The notes under the pieces were generated by a model that saw only the letters and a program-made list of their open reading frames with translations, was not told the DNA's origin and did no database searches. From Candidatus Woesearchaeota archaeon CG11_big_fil_rev_8_21_14_0_20_43_8 (GTDB lineage: Archaea > Nanobdellota > Nanobdellia > Woesearchaeales > CG08-08-20-14): DNA of 7,796 nucleotides. Each line of letters opens with the position of its first letter. Position 1 is the first letter of the stretch. The translations under genes were made by a program, and so were the position numbers. The stretch is taken from the NCBI GenBank assembly GCA_002762705.1, contig PCVE01000084.1, forward strand, positions 1-7,796. Direction: 5' to 3'. Positions 1-6,179 of this stretch are shown here, piece after piece.

Positions 1-1
1 C

Positions 2-3000
2 TTCGCTCGGCTGAACGTGACTCATTACTGGTCGAATCTCACGCATCGTTTCTACCAGACGAATCACACTATTAATATAACAACTCCATACGGCGTAAAC
101 TCATACTACATCAACATGTCGACGAACCGCAGGATAAACCTGACAGTAAGCTGCCCGGCAGAGGTCCCATACGCATGGAACATCACTTCCGACATCTACT
201 GCAGCGACATGACGATGCGCATCGATCGCAATATGACAATCAACGAGAGCGCGAATGTATTCTTCGATAATATCACACTTATCATGAACTCATCAAGCGG
301 CGCACACAATGGAATTTGGTCGTTTGGAAATCTGACTGTCAATAACTCGAATGTCACTGCAGGTAACCCGGATGATGATTACTTCTGGTGGAATGAGCAG
401 CCGGGTAAGCTTGTCTTGGAGAATTCTGATGTGACAGAAGTGAATTATGATCGCGGTGTGTATTTCAATACTTATTCAGCATTAGTCATACGTGGCAATG
501 GTTCATCTATCAAGAATAATCAAATAGTAATTGATTCGGAAGCAAGGCAATATGGAATCACTTTCCTCGAGGTTTCTGGTTGTCAATTCGAGAATAACAC
601 ACTCATAAGCACAGGAGCAAGTGCGATTGGTGTCTGGGCATATAATTCTTCATATATCAATCTGGATCATAATACACTGAGTGTGACCGGATCTGTTGGA
701 TATGGGTTCTATTTGAATTATGCAATCGGCATTAATTTTACTAATAACACAATTTCAACAGAAGAATATCCTGGATTTTCTATTGGCGATTCTAGTGATG
801 TCTCATTTTTTGGAAATACAATTGTCAGTTCTAATTCATCTGCATTCTGGTTCAACTCACAAACTGGCGATGTATCACACTTTAATTATTCATTTGATAC
901 ATATAATGTTATAAATGGTGCAACGATATACTACTTTGAAGAGCTATCTGGCACAACTATCGAAAATATAGAAAATATCGGCGAAATCTACATCGCAAAT
1001 TCGGACTCAATTGTGGTTCGTAATATAACTTTCGCTGACAATGCTGGTGGTTTATATCTGTTGAATACACATAATTCTTTGGTAACTGAATTACGATTCC
1101 CAAAATCCAAAGGTTATACTTTGAACCAGAGATTTGCTCAAAATAATACCTTCACTGATATATCTGTCAATAATACTGGGAAATATGGGATTTCGTTTAA
1201 TAGTAAATATAGTAATAATACGAAGGTTATGAATTTGACTCTGATAAATTCATTTCGATCAATATATAATAGCCAATATGGCAATGACAACATTGCGTAT
1301 ATAAATTCCAGTTTCACTAGCACAAATGCGGCTTGCATATACATGACTTCACTTGGTGAAGAGCAAATAACGAATACATTCACCAATACAAATGTCTCTT
1401 GTACATACAGCGGAAAAGGTATTGTCTATCTAGACCAAGAGATAGAATTATATTTTACCGATACGATCATCCATAATAGCCTTGGTCCTGCAATAGAATT
1501 CAATACGCCAAACAGTAATAACTCTTCTCTTCATTTTGTGAATGCGACATTCAATGAAAGTGGTATAATCTATGACGCGGGGATAACTGCAAACTACACT
1601 GTTGCATGGTACATGGATGTGCATGTCAATGATACTGATGGCAATCCGCTGTATGGCGTCATCGTGACAGCAAGGAACAGGACAGGACAGATCGCGGCAG
1701 TCGGGCATACTGATCAGGATGGAAGAGCAAGACTCAATCTGACAAATTACAAGTCGAATCTGACGGACCGGTTCTATCAAAATAACTACACAATCAATTA
1801 CACCTTTGGAAATTTCAATGGTGGCTGGTCTGTCAACATGAGCACGAACAGAGATAAGAGAAGCAGTCTGAACCTGACATTACCATTTATTGGAAACTTC
1901 TCACTTGACAACAGGACATCAACATTCTTGAACAAGACAAAAGAGCAACTCATGAACTATTCGAACCTCACGCTCGCAAGACCTTTCGGCCTCATTAGGT
2001 GGATCGGAAATACAAACACAAATGGGGCTAGACTTGCGCAGCATATAATGATGGCAAGCAAGCTGATCGCAGTGAATACAAGCGCGCTGAATAACACATT
2101 TGATTCAAGCGCGAACTTAGAGATCACAGGAGTCGACTGCTCTGATTATGCGATATATCGCTCGTCCGCGTTCCACAACAGTGCTGCTTCAGTCATCGCA
2201 GAAGGCACTGAATGTCCATCAAATATCTGCACAGCAGTCTCATGCAACGGCACGACATTGTCATTCACAGTGTCAGGATTCTCTAGTTACGCAGTCGGTC
2301 CGGTGCTGGCAGAAGAGACACCAGATACTCCTGCAACAGTTACACCATCGGGCAGCACATCGAGCGGGTTTGCGAAGAACATGGAATCGATAACATTCAA
2401 CGATGTGAAGGCAGGGCAGGAGAAGATATTCATACTGAGTAATTATTTGATAGCGATCACCAAAGTGTCCCTGAAAGCAAAAGAGTTCATAAGCAAGATG
2501 AAGATCTCGGTACGAAGCTATGAAGAAGCGCCATATTCACTGCTCGAGAGCACGATCGATGGCGCATATCAGTATCTGAAGGTGTCACATGAGAACTATT
2601 TCGACAACAGCCAGGTCGAAGACATAAGATTCGAGTTCAAGGTGCCGAAGTCATGGCTCGGCGCAGATAAAGCCATGCTATACAGATACAATGACGGCGA
2701 CTGGAATAAGCAGAGGACAGAATCCACGTCCACAGACACGTCATACGTGTATTATACAGGATACCCTGAGGGGCTCTCGTATTTCGCCATCGCAAAAGAA
2801 GAAGCGAAAGTTGTGCCAGTGAAAGAGACACCAAAAGCCACAGAACCAACAGCTCAAACCCCAGAACCCATACTCCAGAGCCCACAGCCCACAGCCCAAA
2901 CACCAACGGGCCAGGCGATAAACCCCACACAACATACCACTAAACCCACACCTCACACCCAGCAAGAAAAATCATGGTTCGCGTCAAACATAACAATGCT

Positions 3001-3382
3001 TGTCAGTGTCTCAGTCGTATTGATCGGACTCATAATCGCGGGGATAGTGTTCATCATCGGGCACAGAAAATATCCACACCCCATACTCCAGAGCCCACAG
3101 CCCACACCCCAGGACTCAAGACTCGGGACTCAAAGCCCACACCCCACACCTCATACCCCTGAATCTCATACCTCACAACCCGACCAGAAAGCCATGGTCA
3201 ACAGTCTGATAAGACGGGCATTTGAAGGAAAGCCAGTCCCAGAGAGCGTGCAGAACATTATAAACGCAACAAAAGCATGGGCGCAAGAACAATCACAAAA
3301 AGGACATACAAAAGAGCAGATCAAAGCAGCATTATTAAAACAAGGCTGGCAGGAAGATCTTATCGACAGACTTCTCGGATAA
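2..3382 (+). CDS. Large membrane-anchored surface protein with beta-helix and PGF-pre-PGF-like domain (5' end missing)
   Basis: The reading frame is open from base 2, and its first residues repeat a module found again internally, so the gene starts left of the window; the GTG at 17 is not the real start. Residue numbers here count from that GTG. Residues about 55-525 are Asn/Ser/Thr-rich strands typical of a right-handed parallel beta-helix (NosD/pectate-lyase-like). About 530-625 is an Ig-like or carboxypeptidase-regulatory-like module (DTDGNPLYGV, TDQDGRARL). About 735-760 is Cys-containing and ends in SGFSSYAVG, and about 784-928 resembles PGF-pre-PGF. A Pro/Thr-rich linker, one membrane helix (about 992-1015), a second Pro/His/Thr linker and a helical tail (1060-1121) follow. 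Several dozen N-x-S/T sequons lie before residue 770 and almost none after, which fits an outside N-terminus and a cytosolic tail. Likely adhesion or cell-surface role; the ligand is unknown and no catalytic residues can be assigned. Confidence 0.88.
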   Translation, partial: FARLNVTHYWSNLTHRFYQTNHTINITTPYGVNSYYINMSTNRRINLTVSCPAEVPYAWNITSDIYCSDMTMRIDRNMTINESANVFFDNITLIMNSSSGAHNGIWSFGNLTVNNSNVTAGNPDDDYFWWNEQPGKLVLENSDVTEVNYDRGVYFNTYSALVIRGNGSSIKNNQIVIDSEARQYGITFLEVSGCQFENNTLISTGASAIGVWAYNSSYINLDHNTLSVTGSVGYGFYLNYAIGINFTNNTISTEEYPGFSIGDSSDVSFFGNTIVSSNSSAFWFNSQTGDVSHFNYSFDTYNVINGATIYYFEELSGTTIENIENIGEIYIANSDSIVVRNITFADNAGGLYLLNTHNSLVTELRFPKSKGYTLNQRFAQNNTFTDISVNNTGKYGISFNSKYSNNTKVMNLTLINSFRSIYNSQYGNDNIAYINSSFTSTNAACIYMTSLGEEQITNTFTNTNVSCTYSGKGIVYLDQEIELYFTDTIIHNSLGPAIEFNTPNSNNSSLHFVNATFNESGIIYDAGITANYTVAWYMDVHVNDTDGNPLYGVIVTARNRTGQIAAVGHTDQDGRARLNLTNYKSNLTDRFYQNNYTINYTFGNFNGGWSVNMSTNRDKRSSLNLTLPFIGNFSLDNRTSTFLNKTKEQLMNYSNLTLARPFGLIRWIGNTNTNGARLAQHIMMASKLIAVNTSALNNTFDSSANLEITGVDCSDYAIYRSSAFHNSAASVIAEGTECPSNICTAVSCNGTTLSFTVSGFSSYAVGPVLAEETPDTPATVTPSGSTSSGFAKNMESITFNDVKAGQEKIFILSNYLIAITKVSLKAKEFISKMKISVRSYEEAPYSLLESTIDGAYQYLKVSHENYFDNSQVEDIRFEFKVPKSWLGADKAMLYRYNDGDWNKQRTESTSTDTSYVYYTGYPEGLSYFAIAKEEAKVVPVKETPKATEPTAQTPEPILQSPQPTAQTPTGQAINPTQHTTKPTPHTQQEKSWFASNITMLVSVSVVLIGLIIAGIVFIIGHRKYPHPILQSPQPTPQDSRLGTQSPHPTPHTPESHTSQPDQKAMVNSLIRRAFEGKPVPESVQNIINATKAWAQEQSQKGHTKEQIKAALLKQGWQEDLIDRLLG
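5..145 (+). repeat. Module copy 1 of an internal repeat in the surface protein
   Basis: This segment encodes ARLNVTHYWSNLTHRFYQ and, further on, INMSTNR then INLT. It matches the second copy at 1727-1879 residue by residue through SNLT-RFYQ-N-TIN and NMSTNR. The second copy is preceded by an Ig/carboxypeptidase-regulatory-like strand pattern, so the first copy is probably the tail of the same module, whose start lies outside the window. Confidence 0.8.
1727..1879 (+). repeat. Module copy 2 of an internal repeat in the surface protein
   Basis: It encodes ARLNLTNYKSNLTDRFYQ, then SVNMSTNR and LNLT, and is a diverged duplicate of the start of the window. Here the complete module is visible: it begins near 1605 with YMDVHVNDTDGNPLYGV and runs through TDQDG. 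The beta-helix lies between the two copies, so each block of the protein may be beta-helix plus one such module. Confidence 0.8.
2867..2893 (+). repeat. 27-bp direct repeat, copy 1 (outer linker)
   Basis: An exact 27-base direct repeat with 3080-3106, starting CCCATACTCC and ending CAGCCCACA. The copies are 213 bases (71 codons) apart and both read as PILQSPQPT in the surface-protein frame. This copy lies in the Pro/Thr linker before the membrane helix. Confidence 0.92.
3080..3106 (+). repeat. 27-bp direct repeat, copy 2 (inner linker)
   Basis: Second exact copy of the 27-base repeat at 2867-2893, also read as PILQSPQPT. It lies just after the membrane helix, in a C-rich tract of short reiterated units (CCCACACC, CTCATACC). 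It suggests minisatellite-like expansion of linker DNA on both sides of the membrane segment. Confidence 0.92.
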
Positions 3383-3383
3383 T

Positions 3384-3401
3384 CCACTGGACCCACTGGA
3401 C
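3384..3401 (+). repeat. Tandem 9-bp repeat (CCACTGGAC x2)
   Basis: Two perfect head-to-tail copies of CCACTGGAC begin one base after the surface-protein stop codon. The short gap between surface protein and polymerase (3383-3445) holds this and the polymerase promoter, and no clear T-tract terminator. Function unknown; it could be replication slippage. Confidence 0.7.
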
Positions 3402-3417
3402 ATGGTTGGGTATCATT

Positions 3418-3423
3418 CTTAAA
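3418..3423 (+). promoter_or_regulatory. Probable TATA box of the Y-family polymerase
   Basis: CTTAAA is centred 25.5 bases before the ATG at 3446. That is the same spacing as TTTAAA before the phosphoglycerate mutase, and it would place transcription start at the start codon (leaderless). No Shine-Dalgarno lies close to the ATG; AAAGGA at 3421-3426 is too far away. Confidence 0.5.
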
Positions 3424-3445
3424 GGATAAAATCATAAAATGATCC

Positions 3446-4492
3446 ATGACAATAATCGCACATGTGGATATGGATTGCTTCTTTGTGAGCTGCGAAGTCA
3501 AGAGAAAACCGTATCTGAAGGGAAAACCAGTGGTCGTCGGCGCGACAGGGCAGAGAGGCGTTGTATGCGCGGCATCTTACGAAGCAAGGAAATATGGCGT
3601 AAGGTCTGCGACACCGATCTCTATTGCAAGAAGGCGTCTTCCTCACGGCATCTATCTACCACCCGAAGGCAGATATTACAGAAACGAATCTCGGCGTATT
3701 ATGCATCATCTATCTACTATAGCAGATGACATGGAACAAGTCTCAGTTGATGAGGCATATCTGGATATAACATCATTATCAAAGAAATTCGATTCCCTTG
3801 CGCGCGTCGCAAGATACATACAAGCGCTCATACAGAAAAAGACAAAGCTTCCTTGTTCTGTCGGCATAGCTGATTCACGCACAGTCGCGAAGATAGCGTC
3901 AGATCATCAAAAGCCATTCGGTCTCACGATAGTAGAAGACACAAAAGAATTTCTGAATGATCTTCCAATAGAAAAGATACCTGGCGTAGGGAAGAAATCA
4001 AAGATACATTTCAACAATAATGGTGTGTATAAGATAAAAGACCTGCTCAAGATGGATCGCTTTGATGTCATAGATAGATTCGGTATGCATGGCGTGCAGA
4101 TACAACAGATTGCGCTTGGTGAGATCAAGACAGGCATATATCACTATGAAAACCCAAAATCAATATCACGTGAAGTCACATTCAGCAAAGACACAAATGA
4201 TGAAGACACATTGGATTCTGCGTTGGTGTCGCTTTGCAGACGTGTATATGATGATCTGGAACATAGGGCATATCGAAAAGTATCTATCAAACTGCGATAT
4301 TCTGATTTCACGACAATCACGCGTGATATAACGCTGAAGACTCCTGATTCTTCAGTCGAGGCGATAAAGCAGAATGCGAAGAGGCTTCTCATCGAAAATA
4401 TCGAAGAAGACGAAGAGGTAAGGCTTATCGGTGTGAAACTGTCTAATCTCATACATGAAGAATCACGTCAGATGACGCTTGGTGTTTATTGA
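3446..4492 (+). CDS. dinB: Y-family translesion DNA polymerase IV (DinB/Dpo4 type)
   Basis: Error-tolerant polymerase that copies across damaged template bases in the cytosol. The 348 aa match the usual Dpo4/DinB length. Metal-binding acidic residues are visible as D8 in HVDMDCFF and D102-E103 in SVDEAYLD, with F13 at the steric-gate position that excludes ribonucleotides. YEARKYGVRSATP (about 45-57) is the conserved fingers segment, and SVGIADSRTVAKIASD (138-153) the palm segment. A helix-hairpin-helix thumb is at about 173-200 (LPIEKIPGVGKKSK), and residues 238-345 form the little finger domain. The last seven residues, QMTLGVY, fit a short clamp-binding (PIP-like) motif Q-x-x-L-x-x-aromatic at the extreme C-terminus. 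In the palm segment DSR stands where many relatives have PNK, a small variation unlikely to abolish activity. The start gives the standard N-terminus and fits a leaderless promoter. It is probably transcribed alone. Confidence 0.96.
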   Translation: MTIIAHVDMDCFFVSCEVKRKPYLKGKPVVVGATGQRGVVCAASYEARKYGVRSATPISIARRRLPHGIYLPPEGRYYRNESRRIMHHLSTIADDMEQVSVDEAYLDITSLSKKFDSLARVARYIQALIQKKTKLPCSVGIADSRTVAKIASDHQKPFGLTIVEDTKEFLNDLPIEKIPGVGKKSKIHFNNNGVYKIKDLLKMDRFDVIDRFGMHGVQIQQIALGEIKTGIYHYENPKSISREVTFSKDTNDEDTLDSALVSLCRRVYDDLEHRAYRKVSIKLRYSDFTTITRDITLKTPDSSVEAIKQNAKRLLIENIEEDEEVRLIGVKLSNLIHEESRQMTLGVY

Positions 4493-4493
4493 A

Positions 4494-4522
4494 TCGGAAA
4501 ATTCCGAGAACAGATTATTTTT
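4494..4522. terminator. Hairpin plus T-tract between convergent genes
   Basis: TCGGAA/TTCCGA arms (4494-4499 and 4502-4507) sit two bases after the polymerase stop. On the + strand they are followed by ATTATTTTT, which overlaps the end of the convergent lipoprotein gene. In the other direction the hairpin gives TTTT runs just after the lipoprotein stop. This could end both transcripts. The stem is short (5-6 bp), so the T-rich tract may matter more, as in archaeal termination. Confidence 0.5.
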
Positions 4523-5663
4523 GCACTTCATTGAACACTTCAGCAGATTTGACACATGCCTCGTTCTCATCTGACTCAAGCACTTTTGCGCACACAGCAG
4601 GATCTTTATACGTCACTGCGATATTATGATGACACTTCTGTCGTGTCCCTTTCGCTGTTATGGCATCACAGGCAGATGCGTCTTTTGTGTCTTTACCTAT
4701 CAAGAAAAAACAATCCTGATAATCTGTGCTTGTTGTGTCGATTCCAGTACACCATGCGGTGTTCTTTGACGCGACGGCAGTGTTCTTTACGCAGACTCTT
4801 TTTATTCTTACATCTTTTATCGTGTCGCAGATAGTGATATCTTTCTTCTTAGGCGCGACATCCATGAGACAATATTCACGGCTCATAGTATTGACTATCT
4901 TGTAGCAGATAGAATCATCTGCTTTACTTTTCCCGATAACATTCAGACAGTCATCTTTCATGCCTTCACTCTTTATCTTATCACACTGTTTCTCGTCATC
5001 ATTTGCTTTCGCCGCAGCTTGATAGCAATAATCCTTCTTTTTCTCGACTTTATCACATAGATCAGTCTCTCCTGTATTTGTGACAATCGCTTGATAGCAT
5101 CTGTCTTTTGAATCAGTATCCTCTTTTATGCCGGCACATACTGATGTCTCGTTTGTCACAGATACAACAGCCACTTTGCATTCGCCGATTTCTTTTGGAT
5201 CATTCAATCCTTCGCAGACTGAAGCATCTGATTTTTTCAAAGCGATCCCTTTGTAACAATTTGTTTTGAAATTCATGTAATCTATCTTGTCGCAACTTTC
5301 TAAGTCAAGTGTTTTTATCGCTATATCAGAATAACAGCTGTCTTTAGTGTTCATATCATATATCTTGCTGCAGAGATTCACGTTATCTGTGGCGGTCGCG
5401 ACAGATCTGATGCAATAGTTCATGGTGTCGTCATCTATTATCTCAAAGCATGGCTCACTCTCATTGAATATTCCTGCCATCTTGTTTAAGCAGTTGTCTA
5501 TTCTATCTTCATCTTTGCTTGTATCGAGCTTTTTGCAGGCTTTTATATCGCCAGTTTCTGCAGCCTCCCTTAATTCGGCATCGCCCTGCAGGAATGAGAC
5601 TATATCACATGCTGATAACACAATCAATGAGATGATGATAAGAGATATCGCAGTAATCTTCAT
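4515..5663 (-). CDS. Lipoprotein of 13 cysteine-paired helical repeats
   Basis: A 382-aa exported lipoprotein. MKITAISLIIISLIVLSAC is a lipoprotein signal with lipobox LSAC, so C19 would be lipidated. After a short spacer, residues 43-382 are 13 consecutive units starting at C43, C72, C98, C124, C150, C176, C203, C227, C253, C279, C305, C332 and C358. Nearly every unit is 26 residues: Cys, 11 residues, Cys, then 13. The rough pattern is C-D-x-I-x(8)-C-Y-x-x-I-A-x(4)-D-x-S-V. All 27 cysteines are accounted for, 26 in repeats plus the lipobox. Spacing and composition suggest helical hairpins stacked into a solenoid stitched by disulfides outside the cell; this is inference. It somewhat resembles Sel1-like solenoids in spirit, but I do not recognise a named family. 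It may be a binding or scaffold protein. It has its own promoter and Shine-Dalgarno, and converges on the polymerase gene. Confidence 0.92.
   Translation of the reverse strand: MKITAISLIIISLIVLSACDIVSFLQGDAELREAAETGDIKACKKLDTSKDEDRIDNCLNKMAGIFNESEPCFEIIDDDTMNYCIRSVATATDNVNLCSKIYDMNTKDSCYSDIAIKTLDLESCDKIDYMNFKTNCYKGIALKKSDASVCEGLNDPKEIGECKVAVVSVTNETSVCAGIKEDTDSKDRCYQAIVTNTGETDLCDKVEKKKDYCYQAAAKANDDEKQCDKIKSEGMKDDCLNVIGKSKADDSICYKIVNTMSREYCLMDVAPKKKDITICDTIKDVRIKRVCVKNTAVASKNTAWCTGIDTTSTDYQDCFFLIGKDTKDASACDAITAKGTRQKCHHNIAVTYKDPAVCAKVLESDENEACVKSAEVFNEVQK
4518..5537 (-). repeat. Thirteen degenerate coding repeats of about 78 bp
   Basis: These are the DNA counterpart of the Cys-repeat units, from C43 to the last residue of the lipoprotein. 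Most units are exactly 78 bases; exceptions are unit 1 (87), units 6 and 11 (81) and unit 7 (72). The DNA has diverged far more than the cysteine spacing, which points to old duplication with selection on protein structure rather than recent amplification. Confidence 0.85.
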
Positions 5664-5670
5664 ATGAAAA

Positions 5671-5678
5671 CCACCCTC
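5671..5678 (-). promoter_or_regulatory. Shine-Dalgarno of the Cys-repeat lipoprotein
   Basis: GAGGGTGG on the minus strand lies seven bases before the ATG at 5663. It partly matches the GGAGGTGA-type archaeal anti-16S sequence and resembles the leader of the other lipoprotein gene (AGGGTGAT). It supports the chosen start codon. Confidence 0.6.
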
Positions 5679-5703
5679 ATGGTAGGGATATCATTGGCAA
5701 AAA

Positions 5704-5711
5704 TATATAAA
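5704..5711. promoter_or_regulatory. Shared TATA box for two divergent genes
   Basis: TATATAAA on the + strand is TTTATATA on the - strand, and both are good archaeal TATA boxes. The + direction puts transcription start about 3 bases before the ATG at 5736 (essentially leaderless). The - direction puts it near 5682, giving a leader of about 19 bases that contains the GAGGGTGG Shine-Dalgarno. No second AT-rich box is present in the 72-base gap, so the two genes probably compete for, or share, one TBP site. Confidence 0.65.
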
Positions 5712-5735
5712 TTTATCTTTTAGACAAAATCAGAT

Positions 5736-6149
5736 ATGGTGGAATTTAATCCCGATGGCAGCCTGAAGCTTCCAAACAGGCTCATAAAAAAGCAGGAGAT
5801 CGATGAGAAAAGGATGAGGTCTGCTCGCTGCATAAAGATAAGAAAAGATGTTGTGGATTACAATAGTCCAAAAAAGTGTCGCTTGAAGATCGTACTTTCT
5901 GAGGCCATAACTGATTTTAGATTCATACCTACGATCTATTCTTACTTCGCTAACAGGGCGGAAGTGCCGACTGTGATGCGTAAGACCGGTCCAAGAGAAT
6001 TCGAAGTCGAGATCGGGACCGCATTCAAGCGCTGCACGGATTGCTGTTCTTTGGTCAATAGATATCGCGAGCATCTTGATGGCTGCCTTATAGAAGACAA
6101 AGGCACATGCACATTCCAGGGAATGAATTTCGGCTGGAACGGAGAATAG
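5736..6149 (+). CDS. Conserved-looking hypothetical protein with C-terminal cysteine cluster
   Basis: A 137-aa soluble protein with no signal peptide or membrane segment; I do not recognise a named family. It begins MVEFNPDGSLKLP, a neat N-terminal tag, followed by a basic region (KKQEIDEKRMRSARCIKIRK). The middle (about 45-95) is predicted alpha/beta, with VLSEAITDFRFIPTIYSYF and a final strand EFEVEIG. Cysteines lie at 32, 48, 100, 103, 104, 117 and 125; the C-x2-C-C at 100-104 with C117 and C125 could bind a metal ion. Basic charge and a possible zinc cluster suggest nucleic-acid or ribosome contact, but this is inference only. The start follows from a near-leaderless promoter and has no competing upstream codon. 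The gene is divergent from the Cys-repeat lipoprotein and is followed by T-rich DNA. It sits alone and is not in an operon with the mutase. Confidence 0.85.
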   Translation: MVEFNPDGSLKLPNRLIKKQEIDEKRMRSARCIKIRKDVVDYNSPKKCRLKIVLSEAITDFRFIPTIYSYFANRAEVPTVMRKTGPREFEVEIGTAFKRCTDCCSLVNRYREHLDGCLIEDKGTCTFQGMNFGWNGE

Positions 6150-6154
6150 TCCGA

Positions 6155-6179
6155 TTTTTTAGGAAGTATTTTGCGTTTT
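6155..6179 (+). terminator. T-rich terminator after the 137-aa protein
   Basis: Runs of six, four and four T (TTTTTT, TATTTT, GTTTT) occur within 30 bases of the stop codon at 6147-6149, with no strong hairpin before them. This matches the simple T-tract termination used by archaeal RNA polymerase. Confidence 0.5.

Noticed and set aside
17..19. GTG at 17 as start of the surface protein
   Set aside because: The frame is open upstream to base 2, and the preceding residues (ARLN) already match the internal repeat, so the gene is truncated by the window edge.
2637..2965. Two minus-strand frames rich in Trp, Gly and Leu opposite the linker
   Set aside because: They are low-complexity translations of the C-rich repeat units on the opposite strand, overlapping each other and a well-supported gene, with no start signals.
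3066..3072. Archaeosortase-type PGF cleavage signal at the C-terminal membrane helix
   Set aside because: The domain resembles PGF-pre-PGF, but no PGF tripeptide precedes the membrane helix, and a long cytosolic tail follows instead of a short basic end.
3439..3729. Alternative + frame starting seven bases before the polymerase ATG
   Set aside because: It is out of frame with the polymerase motifs and its product is arginine-rich with no family resemblance.
4518..5537. Regular spacing of about 78 bp considered as a CRISPR array or tandem satellite
   Set aside because: The units are strongly diverged at DNA level and conserved only in coded cysteine spacing; there are no identical direct repeats with unique spacers.
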